Assembly (NCBI RefSeq): GCF_964204645.1
Contig: NC_134036.1
Location: forward strand, 2,354,001 to 2,418,000
Direction: 5' to 3'
Length of the DNA: 64,000 bases
Origin: Tubulanus polymorphus
Lineage: Eukaryota > Nemertea > Palaeonemertea > Tubulaniformes > Tubulanidae
Of this stretch, positions 1 to 12,318 are shown piece by piece (the stretch's first letter is position 1; the number at the start of each line of letters is the position of its first letter). The notes beneath the pieces are model-generated. The model was not told where the DNA came from, ran no database searches, and saw only the letters and a program-made list of their open reading frames with translations. The position numbers and the translations under genes are program-made.

Positions 1-440
1 AAGGTAAAATCTCAGTTTTAATATCGGAAGGTTTATAAGCGATTGTGCTAGCGCCATGTGGGTCATCAGATATATCCACGACTGGTTGTCATATTGGATT
101 TCTTAAGCCGAATTCCGAGACAGAAAAGACAAATGTTTGGTATGAGAGGTTTATAGACAGACTAACGAGTCGATATTTTGACGTCTGTTACCACTGCACC
201 ACCAGCAGCAGCAGCAGCAACAGCGGCAGCAAACAGATAGTCTCCTGATACAGCGGCCGGAATCGCGAGTTTGACATCACATGTCGCAGACGATCAATTC
301 AGTCTCATAATGTCCGTTATTACAAATAAAACGGGCGCAAATATTGACCCTTGACGAATACCAGTCTCGGAGTAGCAAGTTATCAGAGCGAGGTAGACGA
401 TGATGGGCACTGAATAGCTAGGAGTCTATTAGCACGTCAG
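1..440. other. noncoding leader stretch
   Basis: No recognisable exon, RNA gene or transposon protein is visible. Contents are a CAG-rich stretch at 198-232 and one GCAGACGA octamer at 286-293. The only open frame is short and covers the CAG tract, so it is probably a composition effect. Confidence 0.5.
198..232. repeat. interrupted (CAG)n tract
   Basis: Five near-consecutive AGC/CAG triplets are followed by CAA and CGG interruptions. Similar short CAG/CTG runs occur beside GCAGACGA octamers at 27467-27484, 33473-33502 and 36356-36386, so this triplet context recurs in the window. Confidence 0.8.
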
Positions 441-660
441 ACTATGAATTGATTGATGAGGGGAGAGCAGAGAAGAGTGGCAGAGGGAGAGGGGAGCCGT
501 GAGTGGAAAAATGGTCGTAGAGGAATAGAATGGATTTGATTTGGGAATGAACGAGGGGTATTTCGTTAGAAATGATTGATTGATGAAAAGATGAGAGAGA
601 AGGAAAGGAAGGGAGAAAGATAGAAAAGGAGACAGCGAGGGAACAAAGAATTGAGATGGT
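440..660. repeat. purine-rich (GA/GGA) tract
   Basis: The + strand is strongly biased to G and A, with many GAGA, GGGAGA and GAAGG words and few pyrimidines. An apparent minus-strand open frame here is Ser/Pro/Leu-rich, as expected for translated polypyrimidine, so I do not call it a gene. Confidence 0.6.
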
Positions 661-2225
661 TGGAGGTGTCAAAATAGAATCGAGCATGAGATCCAACTAT
701 TTCGAGTCAATAGAATAAACTTTCTGATGAAATGAAATCGAACGTTTTGTTAAAATCGACGTTTTTAATTATTTGTTTCAATGCGAATGATTTTGGGAAT
801 TGCTTGGGATTGAATCAAAATTATTAGTAAGATACGAAATTTTTAAAGTCGATGAAATAAGCTTTCAATTCTGGCAAAAATTCATAAAGACTAGTCTTTA
901 TGAATTTTTGATTCTGGTGATAGGATGGAATTGAACGTCGTGTTAAAATCGACGAATCTTTTGAAGTTAATGATTTTCAGAATTCAGATCAACACAAAAC
1001 GCGCTGATAACAGACGGAAAGTGCATTCACCAGTCAATCCCTGATAAAAACTTCACGACCTGCTGCTGCTGTGAGCGCAATCGAGGTGAAAAAAATGCCG
1101 TCGCAAAGCTCTCTCGTGGCGAGAAATCGAATTCAATTTTCGGTTGGAAATTCAAATATTCAAATTTTAACGACTAACGGTGTCGTCGAACAGAACGAAC
1201 GAACTAACGGGCGATTGAAATTGAAAATGATGAAAAATCATTAAAGACAAACTCGAGTCGGCGACGACTTTTCGGAAATGAGAAAATTATTGGATAATCT
1301 TTGAAACCGGTTGAAAACGATGTGATATCTCCCGAGCTGATTCTGCTGAAAAAAGTTTCTCAGTTCGTCGCAGAAATTCGACGAACTTTTAATAAAAATC
1401 CAATTCTGCGTTTTCCGTAAATCCGTCTGCGTAAATAATGCGGAAATGGGTTGCTGTTGGCAGCGATATAAGTAATCGTTTATTGGTCGTAACTAAGTAA
1501 CCGTATTCAGATGGTTGCTATTGGAAATTTCGAGTTAATTCACGGAAATTGAAACGGTCGCCATTATTGAAAATGGAACGAAGGAAAATTTGGCATTTCA
1601 TGAGATAAAGATAATTTCCTATCGAGGATATGAGATATCGATATTTGATAATTTACGAAATCTCAGATTAGTAAAAAATTTCAGATTTCTTTTGGAAATT
1701 ACCGAACAAAAAAAAGATGTTTTCATATTAGGAAAACGAAATATCAATTTTTGGTAATTTCAGGATCTCGAAAAAATTTCGGATCTAAAACGAAATGGAT
1801 TCCTTTTAATCTCGATGAAGGAAATATAAAAATATCTGAGACTGAGCAGCTTGCGCAGTGTCACACGGAAATCAGATATATCCGAGATTTTTAGTCGAGA
1901 TTTGGTCTCTCTCTCGCTCTAAAGATCTTAACTTTCATCATCTGAATCGGGTTTTTGCTGAGAAGGGTGGAGTGTGACCCGAGGTTTACCGCGCCTCATG
2001 CGGGGGAGGGGGAGGGGGAGTCGGTGGGGAGCATCACCCGGATCGAAACTCACGGGGCGGAGAATGAGAGAAGGTTAGTTGGTAGCGTGCGAAGGAAAAC
2101 AGAAAAAGGTCTGTTTTTGATTTTTTAAAGGATTTTATCGGTTTGCGACGGGGTTTAGTAGAAAAGCCGATAGTAACACTGCAGGGGAGAACGCTATTGA
2201 GCAGACGACTCTAGAACAAGAAATA
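661..2225. other. unique noncoding stretch with G-quadruplex candidate
   Basis: I see no gene. Two segments near 727-765 and 925-962 resemble each other (both contain GTTAAAATCGACG), suggesting an old short duplication. A dense G-run cluster lies at 2002-2029. One GCAGACGA octamer is at 2201-2208. Confidence 0.45.
2002..2029 (+). other. G-quadruplex-prone G-run cluster
   Basis: Three runs of five G separated by single A residues are followed, after a short spacer, by a run of four G. This fits the general G3+N1-7 pattern for an intramolecular quadruplex with very short loops. Whether it folds or acts as a promoter element is unknown. Confidence 0.6.
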
Positions 2226-2602
2226 TCAATTTAAAAAAGAAACATTTACCGGGTTTGATCTGGTTTTCGTAGAGATTGTCAGATTCGATACGGGAACGAC
2301 TACTCCAGTGGTAAGATTAGCGAGATTTTCAGATATCGTGAGAGCTGATATTTCGAGATGCGAGAATTGAGATTTTGATATCAAGCTAGACACATATGAT
2401 TTTGAGATATTTTGAAGTATTTTGAGATAAAACAACTGAGATTTTGATATCGTGTAAGATAACTAAGATTTTGAGATTTGTGTTAGATAATGTGAGATAA
2501 AACAGCCGAAATTTTGAGATCCTACAAAATTACTTAAATTTTGAGATAATTGAGAATAGATATTTCAAATCTGAAACCAATATTTATCATGATATCAGGT
2601 CT
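2226..2602. repeat. TTTGAGATA-word array
   Basis: The words TTTTGAGATA, GAGATTTTGAGAT and GATAAAAC recur at irregular 20-40 bp spacing, giving a degenerate short-period array. It grades into the longer duplicated units that follow. Confidence 0.6.
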
Positions 2603-3340
2603 AGGAACCAGTTCAGCAGTTATTAACCGGGTCCTAATCTCCAAGTAGGGGCCCATCTTGATGTGAGAATTTTAGATTTTGAGATAAAGCGAAAAAGCTA
2701 TCATTTTGAGATAATATAAGGTATTTTGAGATAACGTGATATATATGTATATTTCGAGATAGTGCATGATAACTGAGATTCCGAGATTATTCAAGATATT
2801 TCGAGATAAAATCAGATTATGTGTGATTTTAAACAACCTCGATTTTGAGATTGAACTAAATTACTTAGATATTTGAGATAATATCGAAAACGAATATTTC
2901 AAATCTAGAGTTTAGATTTAAGCAATAACTATCATAATATTAGATCCAGGAACCAGTTCAGCAGTTATTAACCGGGTCCGGGTCTCCAAGTAGGGGACCA
3001 TCTTGATGTGAGAATTTTAGATTTTGAGATAAAGCGAAAAAGCTATCATTTTTGAGATAATATAAGGTATTTTGAGATAACGTGATATATATGTATATTT
3101 TGAGATAGTGCATGATAACTGAGATTATTTAAGATATTTCGAGATAAAATCAGATTATGTGTGATTTTTAACAACCTCGATTTTGAGATTGAACAAAATT
3201 ACTTAGATATTTGAGATAATATCGAAAACGAATATTTCAAATCTAGAGTTTAGATTTAAGCAATAACTATCATAATATTAGATCCAGGAACCTTAAGTTA
3301 TTAACCGGGTCCGGGTCTCCAAGTAGGGGACCATCTAACT
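2603..3340. repeat. tandem duplication, about 340-bp unit
   Basis: Units begin with AGGAACCAGTTCAGCAG near 2603 and 2948, and a third truncated start lies near 3286, giving periods of about 345 and 338 bp. Units one and two are nearly identical through the internal GAGATAAAGCG and GTGATATATATGTATATTT words, so the duplication is recent. The third start has lost the TTCAGCAG segment but keeps the following GTTATTAACCGGGTCCGGG. No coding capacity is seen. Confidence 0.85.
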
Positions 3341-4030
3341 AAACATCAGTTGTCCAAACATATTGCGAATTAACCAACAATTTATGGCTGAAGATTGCGT
3401 CGTCTGCGTCAGGCAAATAGATCATCAAACCATAAGGGTTCCTCCAATATCCCCCTCTATCCAAACTACAACAAGAATATATCAACAACGCTTAAACGTC
3501 AAGAACGTATAATACTCGCGTTAACGTTACGCTGTTTATTGGCAACGTTTACGGCCAATAAACAGTGATATAACAACAATATAAGACGTTAACGGGATGA
3601 TCGTTAACGACGAGTTGGCGAATAATTGCCAGCGTTATTCGGTTTGCGTTCGGTAGTTTTTTCGACGTTAATAAGCGAGACGGCGTTAACGGCCGACAAG
3701 AGCAGACGATAATAATGTAAAAATATTTGGGAAAAATAATGAACTCGGAAATTACTTGGGGGAGAAATTCCCCCGAAAAATGTCAACTGTCGATCGATCA
3801 CAAGTTGGTTACGATCGGCACTTGAAATGATCAATGGCGCGATCACCTGGCGATCACTCACACACGCGATCACCTAGCGATCACTCACATGCGATCACGT
3901 TAGACAGACATCGATTCGTAGTAAATAAATTGATAATCGTCGTAGAGAGCCGCGCACGAAACGAAACGTAGATCTGATGACGATGACAAGTGCGCGAGAG
4001 TTGTATATAGCAGACGACACGCGATATCAC
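3341..4030. other. noncoding stretch with TAACG/CGTTA island
   Basis: Between about 3480 and 3700 the words CGTTA, TAACG and AACG are strongly over-represented. A short imperfect tandem built on CGATCAC lies at about 3835-3895. GCAGACGA octamers are at 3400-3407 (-), 3702-3709 and 4010-4017 (+). No gene is recognised; a minus-strand open frame of 89 codons overlaps the island but shows no family features. Confidence 0.5.
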
Positions 4031-4039
4031 TATTGCTTC

Positions 4040-4130
4040 ATCTGTCTTTCTGCCACTCACTCCTCCCTCTCTCCCCTCCCCTCATTTCCCCCTCTCTCCC
4101 CTTTTCTCCGTCTCCCACTCTCCCTCTCCA
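4040..4130. repeat. polypyrimidine (CT-rich) tract
   Basis: The + strand is almost wholly C and T for about 90 bp, mostly CTCTCCC-type words. It is low complexity without coding features. Confidence 0.7.
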
Positions 4131-5469
4131 ATCTCCTGCATCATTAGAATTAAACCCATTGTTGACAGTGTTACGCTTTTACATGGTAACCTTCATTCAT
4201 GATGTCACTCATTTGAATATTTACGGCAACAATGCTCGCAGTTGAGAAAATCAACATTGATTATTCATTATTTGTTCATCGCATTCAAAAGCTGCTCGTG
4301 ACTCTAAGAAATGCTAAACTTACGTTTTTGAAATTTTCAAGCTTAACAGACGACACTGCCAGTAAGTGGGAGGGGGAATCATCCCATCACATTTTGTGGA
4401 ATTGAAGAGATACAATTTCAAATTGCACGAGCAAAGAAGAGGGCAAATCGAGAAGAGAAAGATTGATTTATATAGTGTGAAAAGCGTCCCTGGCAGTCGA
4501 GTAGAGTGAAATAATGAAGATATATTCCTGGCCGTGTAATCAGCGGCGCAATCTAAAACTACATGTAAGCAAATATACAGTAATCGTTAGAACGAGGCTC
4601 AATTCGGCGAGCAGACGACACTTTTAAACACTTGTGTCAACACGTGACACGCTTTAAATCAACAGACGAAAGAGAGAGGATTTCAGAACCGCAACAACTC
4701 ACGCGGTTCTATCTCCAACTCGATCTGAGTCAATAACATTTATCTTCTCGTCTGCGAAGACAAGGCGTCCCGCAATTTGTACTAATTACTCGGTATACCG
4801 CTCGCAGCTTAATTCGAACTGAAGTTCAACAATGTAACCGAAAATGTTCGCATCCATAACAACAATCGCCGAGGAGACTAACTGACTGAATTGTTGAGCA
4901 GTTTGTAATATAGCTATAGTTGGTCCAAATGAAACGGATCCGAAAGAATTAACGGATGTCTTTGAGACATTTCGAATAGATCACGATTGATGGGAAGAAG
5001 ACTTTTTCCATGATTCAAACGAAGCCAAGAAAAGGTCGCGTTACCATCACCAAGGATACTAGTTAACCAACTACATTGTTGCTCTCGTCTCCATTAACGA
5101 CTGGCGTTTCGGTGAGGGTAGCATCCTGTACTGGTGTGTGAGCGCTGACAATTTGTGAAATTTGGAAAGGTCGAAGGAAGAGAACAACAAGGTCAATGAA
5201 CCAAAGTGATTTTGTCTGACCATCGACAAGGAGAAAGGCGGCGTCATTGTTGTTCGTCTTCCCACACAACAACAGCGACATCTGCTGACAGAAAAACGTA
5301 CTGATAATAAATAATGAACTTTTGGCATTATTGTGGCAAAAAAAATTCAATACTCAATAGTTAAGTAACTCCTCTTTTTGTTAAAATGTCCTTCAAAAGG
5401 TCATTCTTATTTCCAATGGCGATTCTCATTGGGGCCACAAGGGCTTAATTTGATAAACAGCAAATGTCA
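4131..5469. other. unique noncoding stretch
   Basis: No repeat family or gene is recognised. RCAGACGA octamers occur at 4611-4618 (+), 4662-4669 (A variant, +) and 4748-4755 (-), one of the denser local groups. Two overlapping minus-strand frames near 5063-5350 have no recognisable features. Confidence 0.4.
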
Positions 5470-5482
5470 CCACCAGGAGGCG
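5470..5482 (+). promoter_or_regulatory. CTCF-like motif, forward
   Basis: CCACCAGGAGGCG matches the vertebrate CTCF core CCASYAGRKGGCR at 12 of 13 positions and is followed by CG. Occupancy cannot be judged from sequence. Confidence 0.4.
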
Positions 5483-7549
5483 CGTGAAACTCTTAATCTT
5501 GATCGCTAATTATGACCAACCAATAACATTGCGATCTGACTTACGGATCATCAATTCTCGGAGCACTCCGTCAGAACTCGGGATTACTCCAGTGTCAAAT
5601 CGATATAAGTGACCATCACCGCGTGGTCAGTGTAGTGGTCACTTTATGATCGATGACCAACGGTCAGTAACGATGCAGAATGACATATCGCGTATTTTTT
5701 TCCAACAGTGCAACTTACTCTACGTCGTAATATATATAGTCTCGGAGTAAACGCTAATCGAGGAGAGTAGCCGCGGGTGATTTTTCATCCCGAGAATAAT
5801 ATTTAAACCCGTTGTCAAACTAACACGATTTAGCCATAAATCCGGATTAAGAGAGATTCGACTACGAGCAGACGATATACGGAGTCGTTTTTGTTCCGTT
5901 TATCATTCAGACAGGCGGGAATAGACAGCAACGACTCATTCTGTATCTTCGTGACCTCGAATCAAGATTTTCCACCAAAAAAAATTAACCGAGAGATTCA
6001 CTGAAAATGATATATCATTATAACGAATTCTAAATAGTTTTTCGGGTAGAAATGTGAATTTTATGAGGTAAAAAGAAAGCGTTACAGGAGAAAGTCGGAT
6101 AATTTTCGTAATAACCACTCATTTCCAAGAATAATTCAATAATATTTTTTACACAATGGAATCTATGTTAATCCGTGTTTAATTTGATTTTAATCCCCGT
6201 TGTTGATCGGTGCCTGCTACGACGTCCCGATACGCGCACGACTAAAAGACATTGTGATACATTTAATTTTTTTTCTGCCGTAGTGCATCCAGGGACTTGC
6301 AACAGAAGTGCTGAAACGTTTTGCTCATAGAACCGATAATGCTGACATCCTATACTTTGAACCCTCACTTTCAGAAAACTTTATTCTTAAACTTGTTTAC
6401 ATCATTTGCATCGGTCTACCATGGTATTTTGAGCTATAAGATGTTTGACGTTTTGACGGAACTGACAATTTCTTATCGAATGGCCACATTCTCTTGGTCA
6501 AAGACTTCTCGCCTGACTCGAACACAAAAAGGAAGAAGATCCCCGTCGTTAAGAACAACAATCAAAATCGTTTGTTTGTTTTTTTTGTTTCACTTCAAAC
6601 TAATTCCAGTCGCCATGGAATCCTAATCTAACTTCGTCGAGGAGCAACAATACTCATAACTATCGCGTCGCCTAGCGCTAGGATACATTCAAAAACTAAC
6701 TGATTGCATTGTAGCTAGCTAGTGCTATTATGAAACACTATTACTGACCACTGTGACGTCAGCAGGCAGATGCCGACAGTATTGCCTCATGAGATGACCA
6801 TCGCTAAATACAGAAACTAATTTAGAACGAGATATAATATCGTCGGCTGCTCAGTACGGCATATGCGGCAGCAGCCGAGAGATTCATGGGGTCAATATTG
6901 ACTTGGACCCCGAGCCCAATTAGCCGCGCAGGCAACACGACAGTGTACAGTACACACAAACAGCGCGCGCGTTTCGTCTGTCTTAATAATCCCGATGTAT
7001 AATTCAGTTATCGAAATGACGTCTGACGAATTCTCTGAATAATCATCACCGTTAACCATATGTAGATATAGTAGTGTATATCGGATACAACATTGGTGGT
7101 CGAGCGGGTGTTGATTATTCAAGAGATAAGATTTACAATTTACGATACGATATTCGATATGCGTCATTTTACTCTTGGATGTCGAATTATGCAGATACAG
7201 AAAGTGTGGAATGTAAACATTCGCGTTTGCGAGCGCCGCCACCAGGGGCAGCACCAGTGTCCTCCCCAACCGAATTGTCGCGTATTTGTAGTTTGTAGCT
7301 CTAGGAAATGTGCGACAATATCGAAGGTCAATATTCCTCCAGAGCAAATAATCCCGGCACGAAGATCAAAGAGTCGCCCGTTAGGAACCGTTAGATTTGA
7401 AATTCAAATACTAACTCGGCGAATATACAATATACGCGCACGCGTATTTGTGTAGATGCGCCAGCGAAATTGAACGTAATGAGAGATGAACGCTTTCTGA
7501 AGTTAACCCTCTCCATCCGAGTCCCGACCGCCTGAGGAGAACAGTAATA
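5483..7549. other. noncoding stretch, no recognised gene
   Basis: It contains a GCAGACGA octamer at 5868-5875, an A-variant on the minus strand near 6973, a CRE-type TGACGTCA near 6755, and a GC-richer patch at about 7220-7270 that includes an imperfect CTCF-like CCACCAGGGGCAG. Open frames of 101, 120 and 151 codons at 6321-7455 overlap one another on both strands and resemble no family, so I treat them as chance frames. Confidence 0.4.
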
Positions 7550-7990
7550 ATAATATTTTGATATCTTTACCATTATCATAAAAATATTTCGATATCCTTA
7601 CCATTATCTCAACAATATATCATCATCTAATTATGAAGTATATATCAAGTGTTTGCACTGTCCCACACTGTGCACTGTCCCACAGTTCCTTTCTATATCC
7701 TTTCATCAAACAATCTCAACAATATCTAAATCTTAAACATAATCTCATGATCTCAAGACAATAATCTCTAAAGAATCTCAATAACTAGCTAACTATCTAA
7801 TCATCTAATGATGGAGTATATCAAAAGTGTAATTTTTCCCGTCCAACACGATCAACCGCGTTATATTAAAAACAAACATTAAAAACCACATTCCTTAAGT
7901 AGCAAAGACAAGACGAGATTCTCATCTGCGCTATCAATCCATATCTCACAATCTCAGATATATCTCTATCAAAACGTAATTAATCTGGAC
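7550..7990. repeat. ATCTCA/ATATCT-word-rich stretch
   Basis: Words such as AATCTCA, ATCTCA, ATCTAAT and GATATC recur irregularly. This is the reverse complement of the TGAGATA vocabulary of 2226-3340, so the two may be remnants of one AT-rich repeat family in opposite orientations. Similarity is by word content only; no long alignable unit was seen. Confidence 0.45.
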
Positions 7991-8019
7991 AGTTACTATT
8001 GATCCCGACAAGCCGAACG

Positions 8020-8300
8020 TCGAAAGCCTTTAGCGTTAAAACGTTCTCTCATCTCTACAGACCACCGCTAATTAGCAACGTTACGCTGTCCGTGTGACGT
8101 TAACGTAAAAACCGACCCGTAAGCGTGTCGGTTCTGCATAACGTAACGACGACGTCGAGACAACAATGAGAGAAAGTAACGTCGGCAACGTTATCATTTC
8201 ATCATAGCGGTCATTACGGCAAATCCGTGGTCAGCGTTAATTGGACTCGTAGCGTTACGCTTACGTGACTTTATTACGTAATTAACCCTCGGAATCTTTG
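8020..8300. other. TAACG/CGTTA island
   Basis: About a dozen TAACG or CGTTA words fall within 280 bp, including ACGTTAACG and ATAACGTAACG, where base composition predicts roughly one (per-strand word frequency near 0.001). There is no periodicity, so it is not a simple tandem repeat. Equivalent islands lie at 3480-3700, 8890-9020, 21500-21860, 32760-32870, 35495-35960 and 38600-39115. Confidence 0.65.
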
Positions 8301-9235
8301 AACGCAGTTGCTAAGCTGCGACGTTCATTTTCTCTCTTGACCCGTTACGCGAAGATCGACGACGGACGTTTCGATTTTTTTCGCTTGTCTCGTTGATCGG
8401 ATATCGATGAGAAAGACGATGAGGGGGATGATGAGGACAAACGATTGCGGCGGTGATTTACGACGAAGTCTCAATTTACGACGGAGATGAAAATAAAAAA
8501 AATACGTCAGTAGCGTGACTGGAGTTTGTTATGATTCTCTTTTCTTTCTTCTTCGACTCCCGCGCGGTCCAGTTTTATGAAAAGACGTAAACTACCGTAA
8601 ACGTACACTCAACCCGTCTGATAACGGAAAGTATTGTTGTTGTCGCTACGGGTATTGTTGTTGTTTTGTAGTACTCGAACAAATTGTAGAATATAAACTA
8701 AGGTTAGTTTAAAGTTGGTGAAAGTGAAACTAGATACTATTGAAAAAGTGACCGTTCAAATGACGCCTGGACGACTGGATGGAGGAAGCGGAACGGACGG
8801 CTGGACGGACAGACAGCCAGACGGACGAATATGTCTGTAAAGTGAACAGTTTGTGTTAAGTGGTCTCTAGATGGTTGGTTCATTTAGTTCCCAACCCGAA
8901 ATGGACGCCCTAATTACCGCTTCCGACAGACGCAAACCGCATGTATTTACGGTTAATTCTCTCTAACGGAACGTATAATATACATCCGCGTAACGCCAGC
9001 GTTAACGCTGCATACGTTAATCAGCGTTCGACCACGAGTACGTGAGAGGCATAGGTGACGACCACATCCGAGATTATACCCAACCGCCGTCGAGATGAGA
9101 TTTTCAGATATATTTATTCATATCTCAAATTCTGACACTCGCTTGTTGACACTTTCCGGATTCTTGCAGATGCGTTACACCGTCATAATATCAATTGTTG
9201 CATATTGCTCCTCACATATTTGAGATTGTTGCTTA
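8301..9235. other. noncoding stretch with a second TAACG island
   Basis: A further TAACG/CGTTA-rich patch lies near 8890-9020, and GGACGGAC/GGACGG words recur near 8765-8830. No gene or RNA is recognised. Confidence 0.4.
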
Positions 9236-9364
9236 GCACCCCTTCCAACAGTTAAGTTATCAATGGAAACGTAATAACGATAAACTTTTAATTGTGACTA
9301 TGGCAACTGTCCACTGGTTAACATAAAACAACCTTAAATGTTTGAGCAACTGCAACGCCAGGTT
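9236..9364. mobile_element. MITE-like element, CAACTGTTGC family, degraded copy
   Basis: The interior (accumulated TTAACAT, AACAACCTTAAAT words) and the right end TTTGAGCAACTGCAAC align with the better preserved element at 27602-27726 and with 25026-25154. The left end is poorly preserved. No coding capacity, as expected for a non-autonomous element. Confidence 0.45.
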
Positions 9365-9830
9365 TATATCAGACTCAGTTCAAAGGAGTCACCCGCACAC
9401 ACACGATGCCCTTTTCGTCCCCTACTCCGCTACCTCGTGACCTGTCCTTACTTATAAATCAACAATCGTTCGCCAATCAGTAATCTGACACTTTCCACTC
9501 GGTTGTCAAGGGGAATACTCCGAAACTAACGAACTCGCTATGCCGTGTGGCATTTAACAGTTTTTTATATGGACAATCAACAAACAGCCGAAGAGTTTTA
9601 CTGATTCTGCGACGCATTGGTGAAAAAAGTTTTGCTATTAGGTCACAACATATGGAGGTAAATCGGGACAAAGAAGCCGATCTTTGGTCATGGTGGTTGA
9701 TTGAGTCATGGTGGATTAGTTTTAACAAAACTATAGCCTGAGCATCTTCTCCGATACTTTCTTTGCAACCGTTTTTGGCCAATAGTTTATCACGACATAT
9801 CGTATGGTTCATTACTTCGCAAACCTACCT
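9365..9830. other. noncoding stretch
   Basis: Overlapping open frames on both strands (111 codons on -, 64 on +) occupy 9477-9812, but neither shows a recognisable domain. No repeat or RNA was identified. Confidence 0.35.
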
Positions 9831-10310
9831 TTTTCTTTATGTTTTTTTAACCGTTTATGATGGCTAATATCTGATGGAGGCATCTTCCTAGTTAACCAAA
9901 CTAGCTTGGGAATTTATCCATAATTTCTTATCTACAATTTTTCCAACTTAACTTAACGAGCATTTTTTGTACATTATTTTTCAGATAGCGCAGTATGCTG
10001 TGGGCGCATTCCTTCCTAGTTAACCAAACTAGCCTGCGCATTTTTCCATAACCACTTATCAACCGTTTGTGGCCGATAGCCTATCGTGACATATTCTTCA
10101 TAGTTAACTAAATGAGTCTGGGCCTTTTTCCATAATCTGTGACCAGTAACTTATCGAGACAATGTCTAACTATAGCCTGGGCATTTTTTCATAATCTCTC
10201 ATCTTCCGTGTTGCGCCAACAGCTTATTGAGACATATACTTCCTAGTTACCTAAACTATAGCCTGGGCATTTTTTGTAGATTATTTTTGGTGTCCAGGTA
10301 TCTCAGTAAC
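9831..10310. repeat. degenerate tandem repeat with TAGTTAACCAAACTAG core
   Basis: Five or so copies of a unit containing CTTCCTAGTTAACCAAACTA, then TAGCCTGGGCATTTTT and CCATAATCTCTTATC, start near 9888, 10010, 10095, 10165 and 10245. Spacing is irregular (about 70-120 bp) because of indels. TAGTTAACCAAACTA is itself partly palindromic. Confidence 0.7.
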
Positions 10311-10525
10311 ACTGTTGGCGCGCATTGACTGAATGAGACGTGAAGTATGCCGTGGTTTTGAAAATCTCTAAGATCGAGTATCACTCTCACGCTACTCGAG
10401 ATAGTGCGTATCCGTATTGAGAGTGAGTGTGGACTGTACTCACCGTCTGTTACTGGCTGTATGGCGCAGACGACTGAAGAGTTACTAGTGCTAATTACTG
10501 TTGCGGACGTTTTTATGGGATGAAT
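10311..10525. other. short unique stretch
   Basis: Contains a GCAGACGA octamer at 10466-10473. No gene seen. Confidence 0.35.
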
Positions 10526-10766
10526 GTGGCGAGAGTGAGAGAGTGAGAGTGAGAGAATGAGAGTGAGAGAGAATGAGAGAGAGAATGAGAGAGTGAGAGT
10601 GAGAGAGAGAGAGAGAGAGAGAGAATGAGAGTGAGAGAATGAGAGTGAGAGTGAGAGAGAATGAGAGAGGGAGAATGAGAGAATGAGAGTGAGAAAATGA
10701 GAGAGAGAATGAGAATGAGAGTGAGAGAATGAGAGAGTGAGAGAGGGAGAGAGAGAATGAGAGATG
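10526..10766. repeat. GAGA/GAGAATGAGAGT microsatellite
   Basis: About 240 bp consist of GAGAGA and GAGAATGAGAGTGAGA repeats on the + strand, a pure purine-type tract apart from the T of AGT/ATG. Such tracts can bind GAGA-type factors in insects; no such role is shown here. Confidence 0.9.
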
Positions 10767-11219
10767 ATTCTTGAGATTCAGGAGCAGTGATGCGGTGAGT
10801 TATTGAGACTCTGCACTCAGGATGCAGTCTAGGGCAATTATTGAGGTTTTTGGGGTAGTAGTTCTTGAGAAGGGCGCAAATGTAATGGCAAATGAAACAA
10901 ATGAAATAAATGAATAAATTGTCATTTAGTTATTGGTTGATTATTTATACATATCCTTTTAGCAAGAATTCCTTCCAAGCATAATGTCGATATTTTAATA
11001 GAAATTTGATTACATTAATTACCATACATACAACAGGTCAGAGCTACTATTATGATTTTGAAAAAAATGTTTAAAGCCACTAAACGATTTAATGGCGAAG
11101 TTCATAAAGTTCTCTAGCAAAACCTTACAATATGATCTAGCTTTACCGCAGTCTTCAAAATTTAGGCAAACTTAGGCCAGTCCTTCGCCAATTTGATAGA
11201 AGAATTCCTATTTGTAGAA
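10767..11219. other. AT-rich noncoding stretch
   Basis: Contains short ATGAAACAAATGAAATAAATG-like runs near 10880-10915. No gene or conserved repeat recognised. Confidence 0.4.
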
Positions 11220-11580
11220 ATGTTCGCTAAATTAATTACAAATTAAGTGTAAATATTGTCCAAAATCTACAAAGAAGTCTTCTGCTTCTGGTTGCCAGTG
11301 ATTTTAGTAATGCGCAGCACACACTTTAGTCCTACTTGTAATCTCAAGGTTGTCCGAGATACTTGTTGATATTCTAGCTAAAAGAAAGTCCAAAATCTAA
11401 GAAGTCAAACCCACGCTATGTTTTTCCCTGAGAATACACTTTTGTCCTAAAAATTATCATTTTTTGGAAAGATTCCAATTTGTAGTGTAAATTATCCAAA
11501 ATCTTCTAAAAAAGTCTTCTGCTTGCCAGTGATTTTAGTACTTTTGTCCTACTTGTAATTTCAAGGTTGTCCGAGATATA
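11220..11580. repeat. direct duplication, about 225-bp spacing
   Basis: Two copies of a segment holding AAGTCTTCTGCTT, GCCAGTGATTTTAGTA, GTCCTACTTGTAAT and CAAGGTTGTCCGAGATA lie at about 11263-11365 and 11488-11578. Small internal deletions distinguish the copies. Noncoding. Confidence 0.75.
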
Positions 11581-12318
11581 TCGGCCTGACGACAAGAGAG
11601 GGAGATACGTATTAGTTATAGAAATGCATATTCCGATTCCGTGCGGAGATCACGTGACTTACACCGGTGCTCATACATATAAACAATGTCTCAAAGGCGG
11701 TTATGTAAATAAAACCGTTACAGGAGCAGACGATACCGAGAGAAAAACGTGATTACATGGCGCAGACGGCAAAATGTCGATCAACCGTGGAAACAAGAGA
11801 TGGAGAAAAGTTTTCGTCCGTCGTTTGTTTCTGCTAAACGAATTACGCACAGAGTAGTTGGGCGTAAAGTAGTCCTCGATTGCCGCAGGAGGAACTAAAC
11901 CGGTAGAAGAAATGGACGGCTGTAAAATCTTGTGTCCTCGCTTACCTGTGCAGACTTTGTTGGAATGGGAAAGTCCATAGTATGGCGATAACTTAACCTA
12001 AATATCTCAATTTTAAAGATGGATTGAATACAGACTATTGTCAGGACTCCTCAATTACCGAAGGAGACCATTTTGGTAGAAATATGCAGACGAACGAATT
12101 ATACACAGACTAATTTATAAATTATGAATATTCTATTTGAGACGATGCAGATTTTATATGAACGGCCTTTGATCCAGAAAAAGGATTTAGTTTCAGGAGC
12201 TATTGTACCTATGAAGGCCTATAATTTATATTTCATCTTTACTTCTAATGCTAAGTACTATAAGTATATGAAATATTGTGTCCAATGCCCCCATTACAAT
12301 TGTTTTTATACATATTGG
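11581..12318. other. noncoding stretch
   Basis: GCAGACGA octamers lie at 11726-11733 and 12086-12093, and a G-variant near 11762. An open frame starting at 12124 runs into the short repeat that follows; no recognisable protein features precede it. Confidence 0.4.

Noticed and set aside
4490-4505. CTCF-like CCCTGGCAG on the minus strand
   Set aside because: Too many mismatches in the GRKGGC half of the consensus.
7206-7218. miR-1-like seed TGGAATGTAAA
   Set aside because: The match stops after the seed and no hairpin is formed by the flanks.
6892-7347. 151-codon minus-strand frame
   Set aside because: Two plus-strand frames overlap it, and the translation has no recognised features.
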